DNA of 64,000 bases from Burkholderia sp. GAS332. GTDB lineage: Bacteria > Pseudomonadota > Gammaproteobacteria > Burkholderiales > Burkholderiaceae. The DNA is taken from contig FSRV01000002.1 in NCBI GenBank assembly GCA_900142905.1, positions 434,001 to 498,000 of the forward strand, written 5' to 3'. Below are positions 51,421-59,661 of the stretch, piece by piece; the stretch's first letter is position 1; every line of letters starts with the position of its first letter. A model generated the notes under the pieces. The model saw only the letters and a program-made list of their open reading frames with translations. It did not search any database and was not told the DNA's origin. Both the position numbers and the translations under genes were made by a program.

Positions 51421-51507
51421 AAACTGTAGCGTTCGCGGTTTAATGGCGGCATAAACAGTTGACGCAGTGTGGTGCTAACTGTGCTGGTGGAATTGCGATA
51501 ACTGTGC
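51421..51507. promoter_or_regulatory. candidate MocR operator array
   Basis: Two identical TAACTGTGC direct repeats (51476-51484 and 51499-51507, 23 bases apart), an inverted half-site AAACAGTT (51453-51460) and AAACTGT (51421-51427) fill the 156-base divergent region. Spaced direct and inverted repeats are the usual architecture of MocR binding sites. Confidence 0.45.
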
Positions 51508-51525
51508 CGACTCCTCATCCCTACC

Positions 51526-52941
51526 ATGATCGAACTACAACTTGAGCGCGACCGGCGCGCCGCCCCCACGCTCGTCGAGCAGGTCGTGCAGGGCTTCGCG
51601 CGCGCTATCGATGCGCAATCGCTGCGCGCCGGCGCGCTGTTGCCGTCGGTGCGGCAGTTGGCGCAAAGCCACGAACTGAGCACCTTCACGGTCACCGAGG
51701 CCTACAACCGTCTTGTTTCAATGGGGCTCGTGGTGGCGCGGCGCGGATCGGGTTATCGCGTGGCGGCGCGCGCGCAATCCGCGCGGGTCGCGCCGACCGA
51801 CTGGCAGCCGCCGAGCCTGACCGCGACCTGGCTGTTGTCCGACGTGTTCGCCGACCATTCGGTGCCGATCAAGGCGGGCGGCGGCTGGCTGCCGAACGAA
51901 TGGATCAACGAGACGGGTTTGCAGCATGCGCTGCGAGCGATGAGCCGGGTGCCGGCGGCGCGCCTCGGCGACTACGGGCATCCGTACGGCTTCGCGCCGC
52001 TGCGCGAGCGGATCGCCGAGCAACTCGACCGGCGCGGTTTGCCGGTCGACGTCTCCAACGTGCTGCTTACCCAGGGCGCGACGCAAGGGCTGGATCTGAT
52101 CGTCCGCACGCTGCTGCGCGCGGGCGATGCCGTGATTGTCGAAGATCCGGGTTACTGCAATCTGCTGCAGATTCTCAAGCTGGCAGGGCTGGTCGTGCAT
52201 GGGGTGCCGCGCACGCCGGCCGGCGTCGATACCGACGTGCTCGAAGCGCTGGTCGCGCAGCACAAGCCGAAGGCGATTTTCGTCAACACCACGCTGCAGA
52301 ATCCGACCGGCGCGACCTTCGGCATGTCGGCGGCGTTCCGTCTGTTGCAGATCGCGGAGCGTCAGCGCATGTGGGTGATCGAAGACGATGTCAGCCGCGA
52401 ACTGGCGCCGCCTGGCGCGCCTTTGTTTGCCGCCATGGAAGGCTTGCAGCGCGTGCTCTATGTTGGCGGATTTTCGAAGACGGTGACGCCAGGGCTGCGC
52501 TGCGGCTACGTGGTCGCCGAGCGGGCGGTGTTGCGCGAACTGGCGCGCACGAAGATGGCGGTGGGATTGACGTCGTCGGAAGCGATCGAGCGGATCGTCG
52601 ACAAGGTGTTGCTCGAAGGGCGCTATACACGCCACGTCGAAGCCGTGAACGAGCGGCTCAAGCTCGCGCATGCGACCGTCGAAGAGCGGCTCGATTCGCT
52701 CGGTCTCGAACTGTTCCACCGGCCGCGAGCCGGCCTGTTCCTGTGGGCTCGCCTGCCGATCGATGCCGAGCGCGCGGGTGAAGTGGCGACGGCAGCGCTC
52801 GCGCATGGCATCTGGCTCGCGCCCGGCTCCTACTTCCGTCCCGACGATGCCCCGAGCGCCTGGTTCCGTTTCAACGCGCCGTACTCGACCGACGACGCGT
52901 TATGGCGCTTCATCGAGCGAGTGGGGCAGGGCGCGATCTAG
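51526..52941 (+). CDS. MocR-type (GntR-HTH/aminotransferase) transcriptional regulator
   Basis: 471 residues. The N-terminal GntR winged helix (FARAIDAQSLRAGALLPSVRQLAQSHELSTFTVTEAYNRLVSMGLV) is joined to a fold-type I aminotransferase-like domain (SNVLLTQGATQGLDLIVRTLLRAGDAVIVEDPGYCNLL, NTTLQNPTGATFG, and the PLP-lysine motif VGGFSKTVTPGLRCGYV). MocR proteins usually use PLP or an amino-compound adduct as effector. The divergent transaminase gene is its likely target, and the downstream LysE exporter another candidate. Confidence 0.92.
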   Translation: MIELQLERDRRAAPTLVEQVVQGFARAIDAQSLRAGALLPSVRQLAQSHELSTFTVTEAYNRLVSMGLVVARRGSGYRVAARAQSARVAPTDWQPPSLTATWLLSDVFADHSVPIKAGGGWLPNEWINETGLQHALRAMSRVPAARLGDYGHPYGFAPLRERIAEQLDRRGLPVDVSNVLLTQGATQGLDLIVRTLLRAGDAVIVEDPGYCNLLQILKLAGLVVHGVPRTPAGVDTDVLEALVAQHKPKAIFVNTTLQNPTGATFGMSAAFRLLQIAERQRMWVIEDDVSRELAPPGAPLFAAMEGLQRVLYVGGFSKTVTPGLRCGYVVAERAVLRELARTKMAVGLTSSEAIERIVDKVLLEGRYTRHVEAVNERLKLAHATVEERLDSLGLELFHRPRAGLFLWARLPIDAERAGEVATAALAHGIWLAPGSYFRPDDAPSAWFRFNAPYSTDDALWRFIERVGQGAI

Positions 52942-52953
52942 CGGGGCTCGATC

Positions 52954-53577
52954 TTATGCTGACTGGTCGAGCAGCTTCAGCGCGATCGGATACAGGGAGA
53001 GCACCAGCAGCAGCGCCATCGCCACATTGAAGATGCGTAGGCGCTTCGGGTCCGACAGCACCTCGCGCATCGCGGTGCCGAAGCCGGCCCACAGGCAGAT
53101 GCACGGAAACCCGATCACATAGAAGATCACTGCCATCGCGACGGCGTTCATGCTGTAGCTCTCGCTGAGGTGGATCGTCGTGGCGGCGGTCAGCACCATC
53201 ATCCACGCTTTCGGATTGATCCACTGGAACGCGATGGCTTCATGAAACTTCATGGGCCGGTGATCGCCTTTCTTGACCTTCAGTTCGCCCGACGTGCCGA
53301 TTTTCCACGCGAGATACAGCAAGTACGCGACGCTCGCGACTTCGAGCACGGTGTACAGCACGGGAAAGTGCACGAAGGCTTCGCCCAGACCAATCCCGAC
53401 CGACAGCATCAACAGCACGACCCCGGCGCTGATACCGGAAAGATGCGGCAGCGTGCGGCGAAAGCCGAAGTTGACGCCCGAGGCCAGCAACATGGTGTTG
53501 TTCGGACCGGGCGTGATGGTGGTGACGAGCGCGAACAGAATGCCGGCGGGCAGCGCGCTGAGGCTGAGGTAAGACAT
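52954..53577 (-). CDS. LysE-family amino-acid exporter
   Basis: 207 residues with five to six membrane segments. ILFALVTTITPGPNNTMLLASGVNFGFRRTLPHLSGISAG is the N-terminal family motif, and FQWINPKAWMMVLTAATT is the conserved middle. It is presumed to export amino acids or homoserine-lactone-like compounds. It is convergent with the MocR gene, with stops 12 bases apart. Confidence 0.9.
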   Translation of the reverse strand: MSYLSLSALPAGILFALVTTITPGPNNTMLLASGVNFGFRRTLPHLSGISAGVVLLMLSVGIGLGEAFVHFPVLYTVLEVASVAYLLYLAWKIGTSGELKVKKGDHRPMKFHEAIAFQWINPKAWMMVLTAATTIHLSESYSMNAVAMAVIFYVIGFPCICLWAGFGTAMREVLSDPKRLRIFNVAMALLLVLSLYPIALKLLDQSA

Positions 53578-53634
53578 GGCGGGGCTCCGGTGTCGGTCGA
53601 TAAGACCTTTGGAGCATTCTAGCGAACCATGCCG

Positions 53635-53675
53635 GTACAGTACCTGTACGGTTTTTGGGATGGTGTCCGGTACAG
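53635..53675 (-). promoter_or_regulatory. candidate operator upstream of lysE-like gene
   Basis: GTACAG-TAC-CTGTAC (53635-53649) is a perfect dyad with a 3-bp spacer, and a third GTACAG half-site follows at 53670-53675, within 100 bases of the exporter start. The half-sites sit in longer shared CCGGTACAG contexts. Confidence 0.45.
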
Positions 53676-53721
53676 GTGGGTGGTCAGGTGCGACGTGTGC
53701 CCTTTCCTGGCTTCTCCAAAT

Positions 53722-53747
53722 AATTTCATTCTCATGGCCGTGAGAAT
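53722..53747 (+). promoter_or_regulatory. Fur-box-like site upstream of the TonB operon
   Basis: AATTTCATTCTCAT lies within the dyad ATTCTCA-TGGCCG-TGAGAAT (53728-53747), in A/T-rich surroundings. TTCTCA/TGAGAA elements are the core of many iron-uptake-regulator boxes, but the match to the 19-bp consensus is partial. The TonB gene starts about 330 bases downstream; the intervening sequence has no supported gene. Confidence 0.35.
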
Positions 53748-54079
53748 TTACAAAGCGTTCGAGTGAGAGCGTGACATTTCTGATTTGAGATCGCTAACAA
53801 AAGATTCAATCACGCGCGTCAAAATCTACTCTGATCTTTCTTATAGCTGGACGGGAATCCAAATGCGGAATTCTTCGTTCACTGAATTGCCGGTTCTCGG
53901 TACCGTAGGTCCTCTTTTGTATTGCGTTGCGCGCTCGCGGAGGCGCTATCTGGACTGCGCCTTCCCATTTGTGTCGATGTGAGGATAGTGGCCCGGCGCA
54001 AAAGGCGGGATCGTGCTTTTTTGCAAAATTTAAGAAGGGCAGTCGTGAACTGCAACGGTCACAGCTATCGGAGTGATGT

Positions 54080-54778
54080 ATGCCTGCAGAGGTAGTTTTC
54101 AGTTCCGCCCAGCCGTCTGGAGGTCCAGCCCAGTACGGGCGTCGCGATCCGAATCCGATACGCCGTTACGCCGGCATCGGGGCGGTGTTACTCCTCCACA
54201 TTTTCTTCATCTGGGCGCTGATGAACGGCCTTGCCAATAAGGTCGTGCAGATCGTCCAGAAGCCGATCGAGACGAAGATCATCGAGCCGGTGAAGCCGCC
54301 ACCCCCGCCGCCGATGCCGGTGGTGCAACTGCCGCCGCCGAAGTTCACGCCGCCCCCGCCGCCGTTCGTGCCGCCGCCGGAAGTGCAGGTCACGCCGCCG
54401 CCGGTTGCGCCGACGATTACGCATCAGGCTGTGCCGGCGCCGACTCCCGTTGCACCGCCGCCGTCCGCGCCCGCCGCGCCGCCGGAACCGGCGCCTGCCA
54501 AGCCTGCCAGCCACGCTGTCGGCGTGGTGTGCCCGAACTCGGACGAGGTGCGCCGCACGATGGGCTACCCGGAAGAAGCGCAGGACAACAACATCACGGG
54601 TGACGTGCTGATTTCGTTCGTGGTCGACCCGCAGGGGCATGTGACTGACGAAAAAATCGAGCAGTCCGCGAGCCCGATCCTTGCCCGTGCAGCGTTCAGC
54701 GCGGTGAAGAAATTTAACTGCATTTCGCAAGGGCAGCCGGTCCGCGTGCAGGTGCCGTTCTCGTTCAACCTGAACTGA
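54080..54778 (+). CDS. tonB: TonB-type energy transducer
   Basis: 232 residues. One N-terminal membrane helix (AGIGAVLLLHIFFIWALMNGL, ~residues 31-50) precedes a Pro-rich spacer (PPPPPPMPVVQLPPPKF onward, ~residues 72-150) that spans the periplasm. The TonB C-terminal domain follows (YPEEAQDNNITGDVLISFVVDPQGHVTDEKIEQSASPILARAAFSAVKKF). It transmits proton-motive force from ExbB/ExbD to outer-membrane receptors. It is first gene of tonB-exbB-exbD-exbD-TPR, with a TonB receptor 6.5 kb downstream. Confidence 0.92.
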   Translation: MPAEVVFSSAQPSGGPAQYGRRDPNPIRRYAGIGAVLLLHIFFIWALMNGLANKVVQIVQKPIETKIIEPVKPPPPPPMPVVQLPPPKFTPPPPPFVPPPEVQVTPPPVAPTITHQAVPAPTPVAPPPSAPAAPPEPAPAKPASHAVGVVCPNSDEVRRTMGYPEEAQDNNITGDVLISFVVDPQGHVTDEKIEQSASPILARAAFSAVKKFNCISQGQPVRVQVPFSFNLN

Positions 54779-54852
54779 GCGTCGTGCGCACGGCTCGGGC
54801 TTGCCCGATTCAAACCCTTTCGATATCGATGGATGCACCCTCTGGAGCATGT

Positions 54853-55767
54853 ATGAAGAAGCGTTCCTTTTTAACCGCCACAGCGGCCAGCCTGCTGATT
54901 TCGGCCACGGCCGTTACCTTGCTCGTTGCACCGCAGGCCGCCAGGGCCCAGACCAGCGTGCCGGCCGCCAACACCATAGCGGCTGGCGCCGCGGGCTCGA
55001 ATCAGGCCACGGCCAACTCGCAGACTGCAGTCTCCGCCGACCAGCCCGCGCCGCCTCCGCTCGCCGCCACGAGCGCCGAAGTAACGAACCCGTACGGCCT
55101 GGGTGCGCTGTGGGCGAACGGCGACTTCGTCGCGCGCTTCGTGCTGATCCTGCTCGTGCTCATGTCGATGGGAAGCTGGTACATCATGATCACTAAGTTC
55201 ATCGAGCAGTTGCGTGCCAACCGGCGCGCGAATACTGCCGACGAGCAGTTGTGGAGTGCGCCCTCGCTCGCCCAGGGCGCGGAACAGCTTGACGAGAATT
55301 CACCGTTCCGTTTCATCGCACAAGTGGGGGTCCAGGCCGGCGCGCACCACGACGAGGCGTTGCTCGAAGCGGTGGATCGCAATACATGGATCGACGTGTC
55401 CATCGAGCGTGCCATTACCAATGTGTCGAACCGGTTGCAGGATGGGCTCGCGTTCCTCGGCACGGTCGGCTCGACGGCGCCGTTCGTCGGCCTGTTCGGC
55501 ACGGTGTGGGGCATTTATCACGCGCTGACCGCGATCGGTATCGCCGGGCAGGCGTCGATCGACAAGGTCGCGGGCCCGGTCGGCGAGGCGTTGATCATGA
55601 CGGCGATTGGTCTGGCCGTCGCGGTGCCGGCGGTGCTCGGCTACAACTTCCTCGTGCGTCGCAACAAGTCAGTGATGGAACGCGTGCGCGCATTCGGTGC
55701 GCAACTGCATACGGTCCTTCTGCCGGGCACGAAGCGTCATGTGCGTGCGGTCGCGAATGCGAAGTAA
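54853..55767 (+). CDS. exbB: ExbB/TolQ/MotA proton-channel protein
   Basis: 304 residues. A signal-like N-terminus (MKKRSFLTATAASLLISATAVTLLVAPQAARAQ) and an Ala/Thr/Gln-rich periplasmic stretch precede the first channel helix (FVLILLVLMSMGSWYIMITKFIEQL). The conserved pair of helices is LAFLGTVGSTAPFVGLFGTVWGIYHALTAIG and GEALIMTAIGLAVAVPAVLGYNFLVRRN. The cleavable extension is typical of the longer ExbB subfamily. It forms the stator complex with the two ExbD proteins that follow. Confidence 0.92.
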   Translation: MKKRSFLTATAASLLISATAVTLLVAPQAARAQTSVPAANTIAAGAAGSNQATANSQTAVSADQPAPPPLAATSAEVTNPYGLGALWANGDFVARFVLILLVLMSMGSWYIMITKFIEQLRANRRANTADEQLWSAPSLAQGAEQLDENSPFRFIAQVGVQAGAHHDEALLEAVDRNTWIDVSIERAITNVSNRLQDGLAFLGTVGSTAPFVGLFGTVWGIYHALTAIGIAGQASIDKVAGPVGEALIMTAIGLAVAVPAVLGYNFLVRRNKSVMERVRAFGAQLHTVLLPGTKRHVRAVANAK

Positions 55768-55797
55768 GCAACAGAAGCACAGGCGGAGCAAGAAGCT

Positions 55798-56223
55798 ATG
55801 GGCATGAACGTTGGACAGGACGGTGACGAGGACGAGGTGATCGCTGCCATCAACACGACGCCGCTCGTCGACGTGATGCTGGTGCTGCTGATCATCTTTC
55901 TGATCACGATACCGGTGGTCACGCACACGGTGCCGGTGCGGTTGCCGACGGAGACGGTGAGCCCGCTGCAGACCAAACCGGACAGCATCGAGATTGCAGT
56001 CAATAAGGACGGCGACTTCTTCTGGAACGAGAAGCTGGTCGATGCGCCGACACTGCTTGCGCGGCTGAAGGGGGCGTCGGTGAAGCTGCCACAGCCCGAG
56101 GTGCACGTACGCGGCGACCAGACGACACGCTACGAATTCATCGGGCGGGTGGTCACCGCATGCGAGCGGGCCGGCATCTCGAAGGTGTCATTTATTACTC
56201 AGCCGCCCGCGCGCGGCGGGTAG
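55798..56223 (+). CDS. exbD: ExbD-family protein 1
   Basis: 141 residues. Single membrane helix after a short cytoplasmic end: INTTPLVDVMLVLLIIFLITIPVVTHTVPVRLP, in which the conserved Asp (VDVMLVLLI) carries protons. The periplasmic domain ends VRGDQTTRYEFIGRVVTACERAGISKVSFITQPP, a normal ExbD fold. GGAGCAAGAAGC precedes the ATG. A six-unit 24-bp tandem array separates it from the second exbD. Confidence 0.9.
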   Translation: MGMNVGQDGDEDEVIAAINTTPLVDVMLVLLIIFLITIPVVTHTVPVRLPTETVSPLQTKPDSIEIAVNKDGDFFWNEKLVDAPTLLARLKGASVKLPQPEVHVRGDQTTRYEFIGRVVTACERAGISKVSFITQPPARGG

Positions 56224-56368
56224 CTTTGCATGGGATCGGACTAAGCGCTTTGCACCAAGTCCGGTCGACCGCTTTGCATGGGACCGGACTAAGAGCTTTG
56301 CATGGGACCAGAGTAAGCGCTAAAGCGCCAACTCTGGCCGACAGCTAAAGCACCAAGTCCGGTCGACA
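56223..56368 (+). repeat. six 24-25 bp tandem units between the two exbD genes
   Basis: Units start at 56223, 56247, 56271, 56295, 56319 and 56344. Units 1, 3 and 4 read GCTTTGCATGGGACCGGACT plus AAG; units 2, 5 and 6 carry the complementary-looking CCAAGTCCGGTCGAC or CCAACTCTGGCCGAC. Neighbouring units can therefore pair: AGTCCGGT of unit 2 with ACCGGACT of unit 3, and CCAGAGT of unit 4 with ACTCTGG of unit 5. The array ends just before the ribosome-binding site of the next gene. Confidence 0.85.
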
Positions 56369-56378
56369 GGAGTCGACG

Positions 56379-56810
56379 ATGGGAATGAACGTAACTTCGG
56401 GTAGCGGCAGCGGGGAACCGGATGTGCTGGTTGACATCAATACCACGCCGCTGATCGATGTGATGCTGGTGTTGCTGATCATGCTGATCATCACGATCCC
56501 GATCCAGATGCACTCGGTGAAGATGGACCTGCCCGTGGGCAACTCGCCGCCGCCGGCCGTGCCGCCGCCGGTCGTGCAGGTCGACATCGATTTTGACGGG
56601 ACGATCACATGGAACGGTACGCCGGTCGCGGGCGCGGCCGACCTGGAGCGCCACATGGCCGCCGTCGCGGCGCAACCGGAGCAGGCGGAGATCCACCTGC
56701 TGCCGAACAAGCTTGCACCGTACAAGGACGTGGCAGCCGTGCTGGCCGCCGCGCAACGAGAAGGCGCGACGAAGATCGGGCTCGTCGGCAACGAACGCTA
56801 TATGCAATGA
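56379..56810 (+). CDS. exbD: ExbD-family protein 2
   Basis: 143 residues. The membrane helix has the proton-carrying Asp (INTTPLIDVMLVLLIMLIITIPIQMHSVKMDLP). The periplasmic domain starts with a Pro/Ala run (NSPPPAVPPPVVQVDIDFDGTI), a difference from the first copy, and ends VLAAAQREGATKIGLVGNERYMQ. Paired ExbD paralogues in one operon are known from several proteobacterial TonB systems. AGGAGTCGACG lies before the ATG. Confidence 0.9.
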   Translation: MGMNVTSGSGSGEPDVLVDINTTPLIDVMLVLLIMLIITIPIQMHSVKMDLPVGNSPPPAVPPPVVQVDIDFDGTITWNGTPVAGAADLERHMAAVAAQPEQAEIHLLPNKLAPYKDVAAVLAAAQREGATKIGLVGNERYMQ

Positions 56811-56866
56811 GCACGCGTGAGCGCTACGCGCAGCAGTTTTTATAGTCAGGCAAGGATGCGGGCACA

Positions 56867-58075
56867 ATGAATCTCCGTAGTGTGAAGCGCGCCGCAGCAG
56901 CGGCAGCGCTCAGCAGTTTTTTTGCGCTGGCGGTGGTCCCCGGCGTCTCTCACTCGGCCGACGTGCTACGTCCCGAAGTGGCGAAACCGTTGAACGAGGC
57001 GCAGACCCTGTACCGGGCCCACAACTATCGCGGCGCACTCGGCAAGATTGCGCAGGCCGCGGCGACGCCGGGCAAGACCGCTTACGAGACGCGCGTGATC
57101 GAGGAGATGCAAGGCGCGGCGGCAATGGCGGCCGGCGACACCGGCGTCGCTGCCGGGGCCTATGAGGCGCTCCTGTCCTCGGGAGAACTCGACGCTGCGA
57201 ACGCGCAGCAGTTCTCGGCTGCGCTCGCCGGCATCTACTTCCAGCAGAAGAACTATGCAGCGGCGATCCGCACCTCACAGCGTTACCAGAAAGCGGGCGG
57301 CGCGGATCCGCAGATGCGTGAACTGCAACTGCAGTCGTATTTCCTGTCGGGTGACTGCGGCAATGTCGTCGCGACGCTGAAGCCGGCCGTCGGCGCCGCG
57401 CTGAAGGGCGGCCGTCCACAGGCCGAGCCGCAATTGCAGATGCTCGCGCAGTGCGCGCAGAAGACGAACGACGATGGCGCGCGTGCCGAAGCGTTGGCTG
57501 CGCTCGTTGCGTACTACCCGAAGCCCGTGTACCAGCAGCAACTGTTCGATAGCGTGCGCAGCAAGTCGGGCTATTTCGCGTCGCTGGATCTCGACATCTA
57601 CCGTCTGCGCCGCGCGACGGGTGCGCTGACGACAGCGGACCAGTACATGGAGATGACGCAGCTCGCGCTGGTCGCCGGGATCCCCGCCGAAGCGAAGCAG
57701 GTGATCGACCAGGGCTTCGCATCGGGCGTGCTCGGACACGACGCGCAGGCTGAACGTGAAAAGCGTTTGCAGGCGCTGGTCATCCGGCGTCTGCAGGGGC
57801 AGAACGACGGCAACAGCCTGCCCGTGGATCCGGCGGATGGCGCGTTGAACCTCGTGTTCGCCGGGCAGGGGCAGCAAGGGGTCGACGCAGTCGTGGCCAC
57901 GATCGGCAAAGGGAGCGCGCATCCGGATGCGGCACGGCTGCGACTGGGTGAAGCGTATTACTACGCGGGCCAGAAGGCGCGCGCGGCGCAGGTGTTCGGC
58001 ACCGTCAAGGGCGCCGACGGCTCTGCCGATCTCGCCCGGCTGTGGGTGCTGGTCGCCGATCGTCGTAATGACTAG
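56867..58075 (+). CDS. secreted TPR-like protein of the TonB operon
   Basis: 402 residues. A Sec signal (to about VSHSA, residue 30) is followed by an all-helical, Ala/Gln-rich chain with tetratricopeptide-like pairs (VAKPLNEAQTLYRAHNYRGALGKIAQAA; AQQFSAALAGIYFQQKNYAAAIRTSQRYQKAG; ARLRLGEAYYYAGQKARAAQVFGTVKG). Such periplasmic repeat proteins are often the last gene of tonB-exbB-exbD-exbD operons and may scaffold the complex. It is 56 bases after the second exbD. Its specific role is unknown. Confidence 0.8.
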   Translation: MNLRSVKRAAAAAALSSFFALAVVPGVSHSADVLRPEVAKPLNEAQTLYRAHNYRGALGKIAQAAATPGKTAYETRVIEEMQGAAAMAAGDTGVAAGAYEALLSSGELDAANAQQFSAALAGIYFQQKNYAAAIRTSQRYQKAGGADPQMRELQLQSYFLSGDCGNVVATLKPAVGAALKGGRPQAEPQLQMLAQCAQKTNDDGARAEALAALVAYYPKPVYQQQLFDSVRSKSGYFASLDLDIYRLRRATGALTTADQYMEMTQLALVAGIPAEAKQVIDQGFASGVLGHDAQAEREKRLQALVIRRLQGQNDGNSLPVDPADGALNLVFAGQGQQGVDAVVATIGKGSAHPDAARLRLGEAYYYAGQKARAAQVFGTVKGADGSADLARLWVLVADRRND

Positions 58076-58111
58076 TTGCCGGCCGTGGCCGGTCGTATAT
58101 TGGACCTCAGC

Positions 58112-58143
58112 CCAACACTAGTCCGGCGATAACCCGGTGTTGG
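58112..58143. promoter_or_regulatory. dyad upstream of the deacylase gene
   Basis: CCAACAC ... GTGTTGG, 7-bp perfect arms with an 18-bp loop, about 60 bases before the next ATG. It could be an operator or an imperfect terminator of the TonB operon; there is no T-run. Confidence 0.3.
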
Positions 58144-58200
58144 TCCAGTCAATCGACCCGGCGCTCCCCGCCGGATAGTCCGCCTCGCGAAGGAACCCCG

Positions 58201-59199
58201 ATGAGTGTCATCCACAATGAAGTCGACCTCGATGCCGACGGACGTCACGTCGGCTATCTGCGCCTGCCTCATTCCGTTCATCGTTCCGCGTATGGATGGC
58301 TTCCCATTCCGATTGCATCGGTCCGCAATGGCGATGGGCCCGTCGTGCTGCTGATGGGCGGCAATCACGGCGACGAATATGAAGGGCAGGTACTCGTTTC
58401 CAGCCTGATTCGCGAGATCGAGCCTCAATGGGTGCGCGGGCAACTGATCTTCCTGCCGATGGCGAACTTTCCCGCCGCAGCTGCGGGTCTGCGGACCTCG
58501 CCGCTCGACGGCGGCAACCTGAATCGCAGTTTCCCCGGTGACGCACAAGGTGCGCCGACGGCCGCGATCGCGGACTACATCGAGCACACGCTGCTCGCTC
58601 GCGCAGATTATCTGATCGACCTGCATTCGGGCGGCAGTTCGCTTCTCTACGACGGCGCCAATATGCTGGCCCTCGAGCCGCGCGATCCCGCCGAGGAGGA
58701 ACGGCTCAAAGCGTTGCTCGCCGCGTTCGGTTTGCCGCGTGCATTTCTGCATCGGCCGAACCCGGTTCATGCCGCGACCGCAGCGCGCCGGCAGGGCGCG
58801 ATCTCCATCCTCACGGAACTCGGCGGCGGCGGCACGGTGCAGGCAAACCTGCTGCGTGATGCGCGACAAGGGCTACTGAATCTGCTGGGTTTCATCGGAC
58901 TGCTGAGCGGGCCGCTCTTACCGGACGGACCTCCCGCTCAGACGCGTTTCTTCTCGGTGTCGGTCTCGCGCCATTATGTGTACGCCTACGATCGCGGCGT
59001 GTACGAGCCGCTCGTCGAACTGGGAAGCCAGGTCGTGGCGGGCCAGCCCGCAGCGCGCATTCATTTCCCCGACACGCCGCTGCGGGAACCGGTCACGACC
59101 TTTTTCGCGGCAGCGGGCGAAGTGGTTTGCAAACGCGTGCCCGCCGCGGTGGAGCGCGGCGACTGCCTGTTCCATCTTGCCGAACCACGTCAAAGCTAA
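58201..59199 (+). CDS. AstE/AspA-family zinc deacylase (M14-like)
   Basis: 332 residues. Zn ligands are His and Glu in MGGNHGDEYEGQVL and a His in IDLHSGGSSLLY. The middle PMANFPAAAAGLRTSPLDGGNLNRSFPGD carries the substrate-arginine block (LNRSFPG). The C-terminal beta domain is typical of succinylglutamate desuccinylase/aspartoacylase relatives such as the diaminobutyrate N-acetyl deacetylase group. It probably removes an acyl group from an N-acyl amino acid. CGAAGGAACCCCG precedes the ATG. A GNAT acetyltransferase is encoded downstream, so acylation chemistry may be a theme of the region. Confidence 0.87.
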   Translation: MSVIHNEVDLDADGRHVGYLRLPHSVHRSAYGWLPIPIASVRNGDGPVVLLMGGNHGDEYEGQVLVSSLIREIEPQWVRGQLIFLPMANFPAAAAGLRTSPLDGGNLNRSFPGDAQGAPTAAIADYIEHTLLARADYLIDLHSGGSSLLYDGANMLALEPRDPAEEERLKALLAAFGLPRAFLHRPNPVHAATAARRQGAISILTELGGGGTVQANLLRDARQGLLNLLGFIGLLSGPLLPDGPPAQTRFFSVSVSRHYVYAYDRGVYEPLVELGSQVVAGQPAARIHFPDTPLREPVTTFFAAAGEVVCKRVPAAVERGDCLFHLAEPRQS

Positions 59200-59661
59200 T
59201 CTCCGGCCACTCCGCCGCCGCTATCCTGGAAGCTCACACGTTTCATCGGCGGCGGACCACGCTTCATACGCATTAATCGTCATCTTTAAACGATTTCCGA
59301 AAGCGGCCTGGAACAAAAGGCGCTCGCTATTTTAAAAACAAGCCATTTAATCGATAGCGAAAATCAAGCGGATCACGCAATATGTAATCTAAATAAAATA
59401 ATTGAAAGCAATATGAAATAAATCAACGCTGATATCCTGGGGATTTACAGGCTTTATTGGCGATGCAGTCGCGCACCTAATGGTGGGAATAAGACGTGAA
59501 TCATCTATACGGAATTTATGGAATAACGATTCATTAAATGTTTGGTTCATTCCTCATTGGCAGCCTGTTATCTTGTTTCACGATTCGACGGCAATACAGG
59601 TCGAAAGGGAATAGAGACTCAACGACAGCATCAACAGGGGCACGAGCTTCCCCTATCTGCA
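59200..59661. other. A/T-rich intergenic region
   Basis: 462 bases. From about 59310 to 59590 the sequence is strikingly A/T-rich (for example TCTAAATAAAATAATTGAAA) compared with its flanks. No gene is supported. It probably holds the promoter for the acetyltransferase and following genes, and could mark a recombination boundary. Confidence 0.55.

Noticed and set aside
53785..53982. Small plus-strand frame (65 codons) in the TonB leader
   Set aside because: No ribosome-binding site or recognisable motif, and weak codon bias; more likely regulatory DNA.
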